Shown in pieces: positions 1 through 7,621 of a DNA stretch of 41,585 nucleotides. The notes beneath the pieces were generated by a model that searched no databases, was not told the DNA's origin, and was given only the letters and a program-made list of their open reading frames with translations. The DNA is from Desulfuromonadaceae bacterium (GTDB lineage Bacteria > Desulfobacterota > Desulfuromonadia > Geobacterales > Pseudopelobacteraceae). Where the stretch lies: assembly GCA_028688955.1 (NCBI GenBank), contig JAQTXD010000027.1:1-41585 (forward strand). Direction: 5' to 3'. Position 1 is the first letter of the stretch; every line of letters starts with the position of its first letter. The translations under genes and the position numbers were made by a program.

Positions 1-1299
1 GCCGGTACCGTGAGTGTTGCCGGTAAACATCCGTTCGGAACTGAAGTGATGGCAACTGCTGCCGTCAAAGAGGATATCGGTGGAGAGGTGCCCATCCATA
101 TGCCCCCCCTTGATAAGGACATTGGCAGCCCCCAGCGCATGCAAATCGCGACATGCCTGTTCCACTTCAGATTCGTTATGTATCGGGCGCCCCAGCAGGC
201 GTTCCGCCTCGGGAATATTCGGTGTCAACAGATATGCCAGCGGCAGCAGTTGATCACAAAACACCTGAACCGCTTCACGCTCCAGCAGTGGCGCGCCCCC
301 TTTGGCAACCATAACCGGATCGATCACCATGGGAATGAGTACCTTACGTTCCCCGAGCCGTTCCGCCAGCGCCGAAATCATGGCAGGAGTATGCAGCATG
401 CCGGTTTTTATGACATCAATCGGAATATCATTCAGAATCGCGTCAAGTTGCTCAAGCATAAAACTTGGCGGAAGTCCGTGAATCGCACTAACACCCTTTG
501 TATTCTGCGCCGTCAGAGCGGTCAGAACGGTTGCGGCATAACTCCCCAGCAGGGTAATTGTCTTAACATCCGCCTGAATCCCGGCGCCTCCTCCGGAATC
601 ACTCCCGGCGACGCTCAGCACCGCACCACGCGGAAAAGGTTGAAGACGGTTGAAGAGCAGCAGCAGTTCCGCAGCGGCAGTATCTGGGCGAGGGTTCGAC
701 AGTACTGACGAGATCACCGCCACGGCATCCGCACCGGCATCAATCACTGAACAGGCGTTGCCGGCTGTTATCCCGCCGATGGCCACGATCGGAATTGTTA
801 CTGCATCACGAATTGACGCCAACCCTGCAACACCGGGAAGATGGGTAACCACCTTGCTTCCGGTCGGGTACAGCGCTCCGAAACCGATGTAATCCGCACC
901 TTCCTGTTCTGCCCGCAGCGCCTCTTCCAGATTATGGGTCGATTTGCCGATGATTTTATGCGGTCCGAGCAGAGTACGGGCGCTGGAAATATCACCATCC
1001 TCCTGTCCCAGGTGCACACCATCGGCATCCAGTTCCTGTGCAAGCTGCGCATCATCGTTGACAATAAACGTCGCTCCGAAGCGGGTACATAGCCGTTTCA
1101 GCTCTCCCCCCTCAACCAGGCGCGCGCCGTAGTCCAGGCCTTTGGCACGGTACTGCAGTGTCGATACCCCGCCATGAAGTGCCTCACAGACGCGATCCAT
1201 AAGGTTAGGGCCCTGATCGGTAACCAGGTAGACCCCTGCAATATCTGGTGGTTGAACAGCGTTATTTACGACAAGTTGAAAGGGTTTGGTATCAATCAC
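1..1299 (-). CDS. thiED: Bifunctional thiamine-phosphate synthase / HMP(-P) kinase, ThiE-ThiD fusion, 3' end cut by window edge
   Basis: Makes thiamine monophosphate: the ThiE part joins HMP-PP to the thiazole phosphate and the ThiD part phosphorylates HMP and HMP-P. Reading the minus strand by hand, the N-terminal half has the ThiE landmarks GVYLVTD, TLQYRAK, DADGVHLGQ, GKSTH, DYIGFG and IVAIGGI. After a short linker the ThiD part begins with SVAGSDSGGGAGIQADVKT and continues with IKTGML and VIDPVMV, running off the left edge, so the C-terminus of the kinase is missing. I chose a GTG start at 1299 because AGGA lies 8 bases upstream and the ThiE homology begins just after it; the frame stays open further upstream. 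It is controlled by the TPP riboswitch directly upstream. The fusion order ThiE then ThiD is one I associate with Geobacter relatives. Confidence in function is high. Confidence 0.93.
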   Translation of the reverse strand, partial: MIDTKPFQLVVNNAVQPPDIAGVYLVTDQGPNLMDRVCEALHGGVSTLQYRAKGLDYGARLVEGGELKRLCTRFGATFIVNDDAQLAQELDADGVHLGQEDGDISSARTLLGPHKIIGKSTHNLEEALRAEQEGADYIGFGALYPTGSKVVTHLPGVAGLASIRDAVTIPIVAIGGITAGNACSVIDAGADAVAVISSVLSNPRPDTAAAELLLLFNRLQPFPRGAVLSVAGSDSGGGAGIQADVKTITLLGSYAATVLTALTAQNTKGVSAIHGLPPSFMLEQLDAILNDIPIDVIKTGMLHTPAMISALAERLGERKVLIPMVIDPVMVAKGGAPLLEREAVQVFCDQLLPLAYLLTPNIPEAERLLGRPIHNESEVEQACRDLHALGAANVLIKGGHMDGHLSTDILFDGSSCHHFSSERMFTGNTHGTG

Positions 1300-1347
1300 G
1301 CCACTGTTCCTAACTCTTGACAGACAGGTCCCTGCAACTGTCAATAC

Positions 1348-1380
1348 AAAAAAACCGCTCTGATATACAACATCAGGCGG
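1348..1380 (-). terminator. Rho-independent terminator of the TPP riboswitch expression platform
   Basis: On the minus strand the stem CCGC-CTGAT pairs with ATCAG-GCGG (one bulged A) and is followed directly by seven T. It lies between the riboswitch aptamer and the thiED start, 48 bases before the GTG. That is the expected position for transcription attenuation when thiamine pyrophosphate is bound. Confidence 0.8.
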
Positions 1381-1404
1381 CTGGATTAAATAGATACATC
1401 CCGC

Positions 1405-1512
1405 AAGCCGCTTTCCTACGCCGGAATTACCCGGGTCAGGTGCAAAGGGTTCCCGCTGTGCAAAAGCTGCAACAGGCGGATCTCAGTTCAAAGGAACTCC
1501 CCCAGGGCCTTG
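1405..1512 (-). promoter_or_regulatory. TPP (THI-box) riboswitch
   Basis: The minus strand carries the conserved aptamer segments in order: CTGAGA (1486-1481), ACCCTTTGCACCTGA, then CCGGGTAATTCCGGCGTAGG and AAAGC. These match the thi-box core that binds the pyrimidine and pyrophosphate ends of TPP. It sits just upstream of the thiamine gene and just downstream of a good promoter, and is followed by a terminator. The exact ends of helix P1 are approximate. Confidence 0.93.
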
Positions 1513-1522
1513 TTGGGTTGGT

Positions 1523-1551
1523 ACAGTACTGCAATGGAGCATCAATGTCAA
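1523..1551 (-). promoter_or_regulatory. Sigma70-type promoter for the thiED riboswitch transcript
   Basis: On the minus strand a perfect -35 TTGACA (1551-1546) and a -10-like TACTGT (1528-1523) are separated by 17 bases. The predicted start point falls only a few bases before the riboswitch aptamer, which supports the assignment. Confidence 0.6.
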
Positions 1552-1576
1552 TCAGTACAACCGGTTTTTCAGCAGA

Positions 1577-2479
1577 TCAGAATTCTGCAAAAACGGCAAC
1601 ACCACCACCGTAATCAGGGCTTCCGTCACCAAACCCCTTAAGTACATATGCGTCGGTATAGGTCTTTTTCCCAAAACGCCACGACATTTTCAACCGGGCT
1701 TCAAGGGGCGCAGACATGCCGTCAAACAAGGCTGAACCGGTGCGGGTATACACTGAGGTAGCAAGGCGCTCCGTCCAGCCGTATGTCACACCTGCGTCAA
1801 CCGTCAGGAAATTCAACGCCCCGGTATCAGCGTGAGACGCTCCCTGAACAATATAGCGACCCTCCGCAAACGGCTGCCAGCTGCCCAGCCACTTTGAAAC
1901 GGCCAGTCCGGCTCCGAAATCAAGCTTTCCCGTACCGAAGCCTTTGTCTGTATCAGCGGTCGGAAATTTTACATAGAGTGTTGGACGCAGCAGCAGAGAG
2001 CTGTCGCCATCCTCAAGGAGAGCGTAGCCACTCGTCAGCGTAACATCTCCCATGCCATAATCACCGCCAAGCACACCTCCGCCACCACCCGTACCGCTTG
2101 ACGAACTTACCGTGCTTGCGGTGCCGGTCCCGCCGATAGTACTACCAGTACCAGCCATAGTGCTGCCGGCACCGCCAAGTGGTCCGCGTGCCGTAACCTT
2201 CGCACTGCTTGTCCCGCTCGAAGCGTTCCCGTTGTGTGTCAGTTGCTGATAATACATCGGCACCGTCAGCTCAAAATCAAGGCGGGTGGTCGGGAACCAG
2301 TCGATAATCACCGGGGTGGAAACAAAGGTGTTGGTGGTGGTGCTGCCGAATGTGCCACGGGTAATATCAAACCCGAGACCAAGTGCATAGACGGGTGATG
2401 AGTTCTCTGCACGGGCAGAAGCAGCGAATAGAAGTATACCTGACGTAAAAAGAGTACAGATAAGTAGCGATGTCCGCAT
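1577..2479 (-). CDS. Predicted outer-membrane beta-barrel protein, unknown function
   Basis: A 300-residue exported protein. An N-terminal signal peptide (about residues 1-24, ending ARA) is followed by alternating amphipathic stretches typical of outer-membrane strands, such as TLYVKFPT, AEGRYIVQG and ARLKMSWRFG, and the chain ends in a C-terminal Phe (VAVFAEF), a usual barrel-assembly signal. A Gly/Ser/Thr-rich insert around residues 90-140 looks like a surface loop. It resembles the broad transporter/phenol-pathway-like barrels of unknown substrate. RBS AAGGA lies 7 bases before the ATG. It is last in a run of three exported proteins downstream of a candidate sigma54 promoter and next to an NtrC-type two-component system. 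No function can be assigned. Confidence 0.75.
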   Translation of the reverse strand: MRTSLLICTLFTSGILLFAASARAENSSPVYALGLGFDITRGTFGSTTTNTFVSTPVIIDWFPTTRLDFELTVPMYYQQLTHNGNASSGTSSAKVTARGPLGGAGSTMAGTGSTIGGTGTASTVSSSSGTGGGGGVLGGDYGMGDVTLTSGYALLEDGDSSLLLRPTLYVKFPTADTDKGFGTGKLDFGAGLAVSKWLGSWQPFAEGRYIVQGASHADTGALNFLTVDAGVTYGWTERLATSVYTRTGSALFDGMSAPLEARLKMSWRFGKKTYTDAYVLKGFGDGSPDYGGGVAVFAEF

Positions 2480-2500
2480 AGGTGATCCTTGTGTGTGAAA

Positions 2501-3028
2501 CTACCGGCCCATTCTCCCGCCGCCCATTCTTCCTGGTGACTGCTGACGCAACGGGGTGGAACGGCCATTCATCTGTCCGGCACCACTGCCCATACCGCCA
2601 CCGGCCCAGGCCGGACGTCCGGATTCGCTGCGCAGTGAAATGTCGGTTTTTTGAGTGATATCAGTTATTTTTTGCGCAAGAAGATAGACAGTTCCGTCCG
2701 TACCCTGTGCCTTGGAACCACGTACCGTAACATCATCCCCCACTTTCAGTGCGATCCCCCTTTCAGCCCAGTACCGATACGGCCCCAGAACAACGACGGC
2801 ACGGACTGTGCCGCTTTCCATTTCAAACTGGGCAGAGCGGCGCTCGTCACCGATCTGCAGTGACACGATCCGTCCGGTCAGAGTTGTGACGGTATTGGCG
2901 TCATAGCCGTTTTCAAGGTTCAGACCGCTCCGCGTGTCACTGTCGTTTCCCCAGAATGCGTGTGATATGTGTGGAGATGAAACTGAAAGTGCCGCCAGCA
3001 GGTACATGATGATATGTGTCGGTTTCAT
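2501..3028 (-). CDS. Exported OB-fold-like protein with Gly/Met/Arg-rich tail, unknown function
   Basis: A 175-residue protein with a signal peptide (about 1-24, ending SHA). A central region of about 80 residues (TLTGRIVSLQIGDERR through GDDVTVRGSKA and YLLAQKI) has the alternating pattern of an OB-fold or DUF5666-type beta domain. The C-terminal 35 residues are rich in Gly, Met, Arg and Ser and look disordered. RBS GGAG lies before the ATG. It stands 22 bases before the barrel gene and 62 bases after the small Gly/Asn-rich protein gene, so the three are probably co-transcribed. A surface or metal-binding accessory role is possible but not shown. Confidence 0.7.
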   Translation of the reverse strand: MKPTHIIMYLLAALSVSSPHISHAFWGNDSDTRSGLNLENGYDANTVTTLTGRIVSLQIGDERRSAQFEMESGTVRAVVVLGPYRYWAERGIALKVGDDVTVRGSKAQGTDGTVYLLAQKITDITQKTDISLRSESGRPAWAGGGMGSGAGQMNGRSTPLRQQSPGRMGGGRMGR

Positions 3029-3090
3029 GGAGTTACTCCGTTGGTAAGGGGGACGCGTCCGCCCCCCCGCAAAGCCGTCAACTCAGCTGT

Positions 3091-3414
3091 TTAGGGTGCT
3101 GCAACAACTGCAGGTGCCGCTGTTGTAACGGCCAGATGGCTACCATCCTGCAAGCCGTTGCCATTGTTGGGACGCGTTGTCGAACCGTTTGCCGTTGTGC
3201 CGGTCGTCAGAAAAGTGCCGTCACGACGCTGTGAACCGACCGGACGGGTAGCAGTTCCCGCTGCACCGGTTTGTGTACAGGTAGCGGCATTGGTGCGCTG
3301 TCCGTTGGAACCGCCGTTGCCGTTGCCTTTGCCGCCGCGAGCCGATGCCTCACCTGCAAGTGCCAAAGCGCAGAGTGCTGCCAATCCCAGTGCTGTCATC
3401 TGTTTCGTTTTCAT
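3091..3414 (-). CDS. Small exported Gly/Asn/Thr-rich protein, unknown function
   Basis: A 107-residue protein. I start it at the ATG at 3414 because GAGGGGG lies 8 bases upstream and the signal peptide (MKTKQMTALGLAALCALALA, cleaved after ASA) begins there. The mature part is low-complexity: Gly/Asn-rich first, then Thr/Asn/Gly-rich, with a single cysteine (AATCTQTG) and an Ala/Val/Pro-rich end. No domain is recognisable. It is first of three exported proteins, directly downstream of the candidate -24/-12 promoter and near an NtrC-type regulator, so it may be a target of that system. Confidence 0.6.
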   Translation of the reverse strand: MKTKQMTALGLAALCALALAGEASARGGKGNGNGGSNGQRTNAATCTQTGAAGTATRPVGSQRRDGTFLTTGTTANGSTTRPNNGNGLQDGSHLAVTTAAPAVVAAP

Positions 3415-3457
3415 GTTTGTTTCCCCCTCGTGGTTTTTGTACATCGTACCAGGGATA

Positions 3458-3474
3458 TTCCACGAGACGTGCCA
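3458..3474 (-). promoter_or_regulatory. Candidate sigma54 (-24/-12) promoter
   Basis: On the minus strand a perfect -24 box TGGCACG is followed after four bases by GTGGA at the -12 position (consensus TTGCW). The -12 box keeps TG but has GG in place of GC, so the match is imperfect. It lies about 45 bases before the small exported protein gene, next to a gene for a sigma54-dependent activator. Confidence 0.4.
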
Positions 3475-3549
3475 AATCCAAAAAAGGTTGTAACCATCGT
3501 ATATATATCAGCTTATTTTAGTGCTTCCGCATTAGCCACACCATAATCA

Positions 3550-3564
3550 GTGCAGAATCTGCAC
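3550..3564. promoter_or_regulatory. 15-bp palindrome, candidate activator site for the neighbouring NtrC-type regulator
   Basis: GTGCAGA and TCTGCAC form perfect 7-base arms around a central A. The site is about 80 bases upstream of the candidate -24 box, the usual range for enhancer sites of sigma54 activators. A related half-site (TGCAGTGCA on the minus strand) lies just beyond it. It is not followed by a T run on the minus strand, so it is a poor terminator for the regulator gene. Confidence 0.4.
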
Positions 3565-3594
3565 CGGCAGGAATGCTTTTGCACTGCACACCGC

Positions 3595-4956
3595 CTATTC
3601 AGCATCATCTTCACCAACCAGCCCATATTCCTTCAGGCGATACTGCAGTGTCCGGCGCGAGATTCCCAGGCGATCCGCCGCCAATCGACGATTACCGCCG
3701 GTCGACTTGAGTGCGGCAACAATTGCATCACGTTCCGCCTCTTTCAATATACCGACTTCCGGTCCCGGTGCTCCATTACGAGCCGAGCGGATACCGTCCG
3801 GCAGTTCGGCCTCTGTCACCTCTCCTCTTGCCAGAATGACCGCCCGTTCAATGACATTTTGCAATTCCCGGATATTTCCCGGCCATCCGTAGGAGCGAAG
3901 CGCTTTCATAGCCGGGTTGGCGATGCCGGACAATTTTTTACCCATGCTGCGGGCGTGCAGGCGAACGAAGAAATCAGCCAGATCATCCAAACCATCCCGT
4001 CGGTCGCGCAGGGAGGGCAGATGTATTGGGAAGACATTCAGTCGATAGTAGAGATCCTCGCGGAAACGCCCGGCAGCAGCCTCTTTGCCGAGATCACGAT
4101 TGGTCGCCGCCAGTACCCGCACGTTGGCGCGGATTTCCTTGGTCCCCCCCACCCGCTCAAAACGTCGCTCCTGGAGGACTCGCAACAGTTTGGCCTGCAT
4201 TGCCAGCGGCATTTCCCCGATTTCATCCAGCAGAATTGTACCGCCTGATGCCAGTTCGAACTTACCCTGACGCGCGGCAGATGCTCCGGTGAAGGCACCG
4301 CGCTCATGGCCGAACAACTCGCTTTCAATCAGGTTTTCCGGGATTGCGGCACAATTTATCGCCACAAAGGGTCCGGATTTGCGCTGGCTGGTCAGGTGAA
4401 GATAGCGGGAAAGCAGCTCTTTGCCGGTACCGCTTTCACCGCCAATCAGCACGGTGGCTTCCGTTACGGCAACATCGCCCGCCAGACGGCGTACCTCCTG
4501 CATTGCCTGACCGGCAAAGAGAATCTCGAGCGGCGGCAACCCTACCAGATCAGCCTCATCAAATGCCGCCAACCGACGCTCCCGGCGATACTGGTCCAAC
4601 AGTCGCTGCACCAGTATCCGCAGACTGGCCGGGTCCTTCAGCGGCTTGGTCAGAAAATCACTGACACCTTCTTTGAGAGCAGTGACTGCTTCCTCCACGG
4701 TCCCAAAGGCGGTGAGCAAAACAAACGGCGGTGCAGAGGGATCTGCCCGACTGGCACGAAAAAGCTCTATGCCACCCATGTTCGGCATTTTCAGGTCCGT
4801 CACCACCAGATCAAACGATCCTTGCTGTAGCCAAGACAGTCCTGCACCGCCATCGCACGCCTGCACCACTTCGTGACCGGCATCCTCCAGAATTGCCGCC
4901 AAAAGCCCACGGAAAGTGGGATCATCTTCAACTACTAAAATCCGTCCCGTCAGCAT
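3595..4956 (-). CDS. Sigma54-dependent response regulator, NtrC/ZraR type
   Basis: A 453-residue cytoplasmic transcription activator. An N-terminal receiver domain has acidic residues at E10-D12, phospho-acceptor D54 (VVTDLKMPN) and K103. The central AAA+ domain carries Walker A GGESGTGK (171-178) and GAFTGA (219-224), the loop that contacts sigma54. A Fis-type helix-turn-helix closes the protein (NRRLAADRLGISRRTLQYRL). I start it at the ATG at 4956 because GGGAG precedes it and the receiver begins there; it overlaps the kinase stop by 7 bases. It should act with the kinase encoded just upstream, and with sigma54 at promoters such as the candidate at 3458-3474. The signal is not evident from sequence. 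Confidence 0.93.
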   Translation of the reverse strand: MLTGRILVVEDDPTFRGLLAAILEDAGHEVVQACDGGAGLSWLQQGSFDLVVTDLKMPNMGGIELFRASRADPSAPPFVLLTAFGTVEEAVTALKEGVSDFLTKPLKDPASLRILVQRLLDQYRRERRLAAFDEADLVGLPPLEILFAGQAMQEVRRLAGDVAVTEATVLIGGESGTGKELLSRYLHLTSQRKSGPFVAINCAAIPENLIESELFGHERGAFTGASAARQGKFELASGGTILLDEIGEMPLAMQAKLLRVLQERRFERVGGTKEIRANVRVLAATNRDLGKEAAAGRFREDLYYRLNVFPIHLPSLRDRRDGLDDLADFFVRLHARSMGKKLSGIANPAMKALRSYGWPGNIRELQNVIERAVILARGEVTEAELPDGIRSARNGAPGPEVGILKEAERDAIVAALKSTGGNRRLAADRLGISRRTLQYRLKEYGLVGEDDAE

Positions 4957-6245
4957 ATACTCCCATCCTTTCCCGCACGCGGCAACCTGACCGTAAAAAG
5001 CGCTCCTCCGCCTGCAGCATCTGCCGCCCATATTTCTCCGTCGCATGCCGTAACGATCTTCTTGCAGACGGCCAGTCCCAGGCCGGCCCCCCTGGCTTTA
5101 CTGGTACGAAACGGCTCGAACAGCAGCGGCCTCATGTCAGCAGAGATACCGGGACCATCATCTTCAACACGCACCGTTACCCACCCCTGCTCCCGGGCAC
5201 CACTGACGGTCACCGCCCCATCCCGCGGGGAGGCCTGCAGCGCGTTGGAAACAAGGTTCAGTAATACCCGCCGGACACCCTCTTCAGGGCAGAGCGCAAT
5301 CAAGTCAGGGGGCAGTGTACAGACAAAATGAACTCCGGCCGCCTCAGCCGCTGGAGCCAGCAGTTCAAGGACAGATGCGGCAATCTCAGCAACCAGGCAT
5401 TCAGAAAGCGGCATCGGCTCGGAACGCGTATAGAGGAGGATATCGTTAACCAGTGCCTCCATACGCGTGGACTCCGCGACTATCAGCCTGGCAAAACCGC
5501 GCTCGCTGCCATCGGGCAGGCGTTCCTCCAGCAGCTGCCCATACCCTTTGATACCGGCCAGCGGGTTGCGCACTTCATGGGCCAGCACGGCACCAACCTC
5601 CCCCAGTCGCGCAAGCTCATGTTCCCGCATAAGCTGTTTTTCCTGCAGCTCCTGACGACGCAACAGCCAGAAAACAGCTCCCCCCAACCCCCAGCCAAGC
5701 ACCAGCAGAGAGAAAATCAGGGTGATGCCGAAACGTGCCCGGCGCATAACCGCTTCATAGCGCCAGGTATGAAGCGCCAGACGCAGCACGCAGGTTTCTG
5801 CCGGCAGATGAAACGGCGCCTGAAATTCATAGACCTGCTCACCGGTACCAAGGCGGATTCGCTCCTCACCAAGGGTTCCGGACGTCAGCACATCCCTGTA
5901 GCGGGAATCCTTAACATCATTTCCGATCAGATCAGAATTGCTGTGAAAGCGTATCGTACCGGTGCTGGAAATAAGCATGGCATAGGCAACTTCGCTGGTC
6001 TGGAATGAGGCCAGAGATTTCAGCGACGGATCACGACCCGCGACCCCCTCCATCGCAGAGGCTATCGTCAGCGCCAGACCACGCAAACTGTCATTTGCAA
6101 TAGGTGCAGCTGCGGAATAGTTGCGGACGGCAAACCAGGAGAGACCTGCGGTGAGTGAGACCGCTAAAATCAGTACCAGTATGGAAATGCGGCGACGCGG
6201 CATGTGCGTTATCGGTTCCACGACTTTTTTCAGGAAAGGCTCCAT
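4950..6245 (-). CDS. Sensor histidine kinase, ZraS/AtoS-like, partner of the NtrC-type regulator
   Basis: A 431-residue inner-membrane kinase. Two membrane segments (about 20-40 and 173-195) flank a periplasmic sensor region of about 130 residues with a PAS/CACHE-like look. The cytoplasmic part has a HisKA domain with phospho-acceptor H223 (LAHEVRNPLAG), followed by an ATPase domain with N box NLVSNALQ, G1 EDDGPGI and G2 GAGLGLAV. It overlaps the regulator gene, so the pair is translationally coupled. A weak purine-rich RBS lies just before the ATG. The gap to the upstream OsmC gene is 52 bases, so read-through from that operon cannot be excluded. The ligand is unknown; the exported proteins downstream suggest an envelope signal. 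Confidence 0.9.
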   Translation of the reverse strand: MEPFLKKVVEPITHMPRRRISILVLILAVSLTAGLSWFAVRNYSAAAPIANDSLRGLALTIASAMEGVAGRDPSLKSLASFQTSEVAYAMLISSTGTIRFHSNSDLIGNDVKDSRYRDVLTSGTLGEERIRLGTGEQVYEFQAPFHLPAETCVLRLALHTWRYEAVMRRARFGITLIFSLLVLGWGLGGAVFWLLRRQELQEKQLMREHELARLGEVGAVLAHEVRNPLAGIKGYGQLLEERLPDGSERGFARLIVAESTRMEALVNDILLYTRSEPMPLSECLVAEIAASVLELLAPAAEAAGVHFVCTLPPDLIALCPEEGVRRVLLNLVSNALQASPRDGAVTVSGAREQGWVTVRVEDDGPGISADMRPLLFEPFRTSKARGAGLGLAVCKKIVTACDGEIWAADAAGGGALFTVRLPRAGKDGSIC

Positions 6246-6297
6246 ACTCTTCTCACCGTAGACCCACCAATCAGCCTAAAATACATTTAAATGAACG

Positions 6298-6702
6298 TTA
6301 CGGCATACGGGCGTTGATCACGAATTCCGGTGGATTCATGAGAACTTTCTTTACCGAACAGAGCCCGGCCGTCGTGACGATGGCATTCCGGTATTTCTCC
6401 GGGAATCCGGCAGGAAGGTCAATATCAAGAGACACTCTTGCGAGTCTCTTTTTCCCGTCTGCAGCGGTTTCAAACTCCATGCGCTGGGTTAGTGCCAGAC
6501 CTCCGGTGTCGATCTGACGCTGCTGACAGAAGCTGAGAACGTAGATGCCGGCGCAGGTTCCGAGCGATGCGAGGAAATAGTCGAACGGACTTGGCGCACT
6601 TCCGTCACCGCCCCCCTCAATCGGCTGATCAGTCGGAATAATCCTGCTATTTACTTCTGCATTAACCTTTTCCCCTCCGGGAAACGTGATCTTTATTTCC
6701 AT
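6298..6702 (-). CDS. OsmC-family protein
   Basis: A 134-residue OsmC/YhfA-like protein, a family of cysteine-based peroxide or thiol-stress proteins. The two usual cysteines lie in the stretch LGTCAGIYVLSFCQQR. It keeps the family's start (ITFPGGEKVNAEV) and the segment PSPFDYFLASLG. The ATG at 6702 is preferred because GGAGGA lies 5 bases upstream. It is the last gene of a six-gene run from 10703, separated by 26 bases from the J-domain gene. Many OsmC proteins of this subgroup are annotated only as redox proteins, and I cannot say which substrate it uses. Confidence 0.88.
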   Translation of the reverse strand: MEIKITFPGGEKVNAEVNSRIIPTDQPIEGGGDGSAPSPFDYFLASLGTCAGIYVLSFCQQRQIDTGGLALTQRMEFETAADGKKRLARVSLDIDLPAGFPEKYRNAIVTTAGLCSVKKVLMNPPEFVINARMP

Positions 6703-6728
6703 ATGGCTCCTCCGCCCCGTGAATTGCA

Positions 6729-7034
6729 CTACCGTTTGCCGCTCTCCGTGTGACCGCCCCAGAGCGGACTGTCCATGAACTGTCTCCGCATATTTTCCTC
6801 CGGATTCTGTTCGTAAAACTCAGCCTCGGCAAATGAAAAGCGATACTCGGTGATATAGTCGAGCAGCACCCGATACGCGGCGTTCACATCCCTGATTTTA
6901 TCTCCGTCGTCACCACAACTGTCCGGATGATACCGCTTCACCAGCTCCCGGTGACGGGTCTTGATTTCACCGATTGTGGAGCGTTCGCGCAGGCCGAGTA
7001 TCTGCAGCGCTTTCTGTAATTCGTCAAACGTCAT
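6729..7034 (-). CDS. J-domain (DnaJ-like) protein
   Basis: A 101-residue cytoplasmic protein that is little more than a J domain. Helix II, the HPD tripeptide (residues 36-38, RYHPDSCGDDGDK) and helix III (IRDVNAAYRVLLDYI) are present, so it should be able to stimulate an Hsp70 ATPase. No Gly/Phe linker, zinc-finger or substrate domain follows; the last 35 residues are charged and of unknown role. Its ATG overlaps the stop of the upstream methyltransferase gene by 4 bases, so the two are coupled. Confidence 0.85.
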   Translation of the reverse strand: MTFDELQKALQILGLRERSTIGEIKTRHRELVKRYHPDSCGDDGDKIRDVNAAYRVLLDYITEYRFSFAEAEFYEQNPEENMRRQFMDSPLWGGHTESGKR

Positions 7035-7621
7035 GGTTTAACCCCCATAATCTGGATAACCGAAGCCAGACCGGTATGTCCGCTCCCCTCCCGCACATCC
7101 CGCTCAACCTGACGGGCACAGACAAACTCCAGACCTTCAAGCTCCTGTTTCAGTTCATCAAGCGACATCAGCAGGTCAAGTGATGGGGGACCGCCGGTAC
7201 CGTAGGCAAGTTGTTCTTTGCAGAACGCTTCCAGGACGAAAACACCACCCGGCCTCAACCCCTGCACCGCGGCCCGGTAGAGCGGCGTATGGATGGATGG
7301 GGGGAGATGGCAATAACAGGCCACTATACTGTCCCACTGTCCGGCTTCAATGATGTACCCACCCAAATCAGCATGTACCGTGGTAATGGCGACGCCCCGT
7401 TCTGCTGCCAGCGTTTCCGCCTTGCGCAGCCCGACTTCAGAACCGTCAACAGCGGTCACATCGTGTCCCAGCGAAGCCAGATACACCGCGTTTCTCCCTT
7501 CACCTTCTGCAAGAGACAACAACCTTCCGCGAGGAATGGCATCGACAACGGACACAAGAAAGTCATTCGGTGCCGTACCGTACGTATACCCCGATTCGCT
7601 GTAGCGTTCATTCCAATCCAT
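7031..7621 (-). CDS. Class I SAM-dependent methyltransferase (TehB/TPMT-like)
   Basis: A 196-residue soluble methyltransferase. Motif I is LLSLAEGEGRNAVYLASLG (family E/DxGxGxN pattern), followed by VTAVDGSEVGL (motif II) and a later HLPPSIHTPLYR segment typical of the TehB/thiopurine methyltransferase-like group. The start at 7621 (MDWNERY) is chosen because AGGAGAGG lies just upstream and the family begins this way (WNERY); it overlaps the ATPase gene by 14 bases. Family members methylate thiols, selenite or tellurite derivatives or small metabolites. Given the chalcogen-related clusters elsewhere in the window, a Se/Te or thiol substrate is possible, but this is inference only. Confidence 0.85.
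   Translation of the reverse strand: MDWNERYSESGYTYGTAPNDFLVSVVDAIPRGRLLSLAEGEGRNAVYLASLGHDVTAVDGSEVGLRKAETLAAERGVAITTVHADLGGYIIEAGQWDSIVACYCHLPPSIHTPLYRAAVQGLRPGGVFVLEAFCKEQLAYGTGGPPSLDLLMSLDELKQELEGLEFVCARQVERDVREGSGHTGLASVIQIMGVKP

Noticed and set aside
10..708. Plus-strand open frame opposite thiED
   Set aside because: The minus strand encodes recognisable ThiE and ThiD motifs across this stretch; the plus-strand product resembles nothing.
2070..2190. Gly/Ser/Thr-rich stretch in the barrel gene as a possible frameshift or collapsed repeat
   Set aside because: The frame continues into convincing barrel strands and a C-terminal Phe, so it is more simply a surface loop.
3060..3085. GCAAAGCC-like sequence as part of a GEMM cyclic-dinucleotide riboswitch
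   Set aside because: The other conserved GEMM segments are absent and it lies between two co-oriented genes with no fitting fold.
3550..4248. Long plus-strand open frame opposite the NtrC-type regulator gene
   Set aside because: It has no domain, no RBS and overlaps a clearly coding minus-strand gene; it is a shadow of that gene's codon use.
6283..6292. CATTTAAATG palindrome upstream of the ZraS-like kinase gene
   Set aside because: Ten AT-rich bases are too little to call an operator, and no second site supports it.
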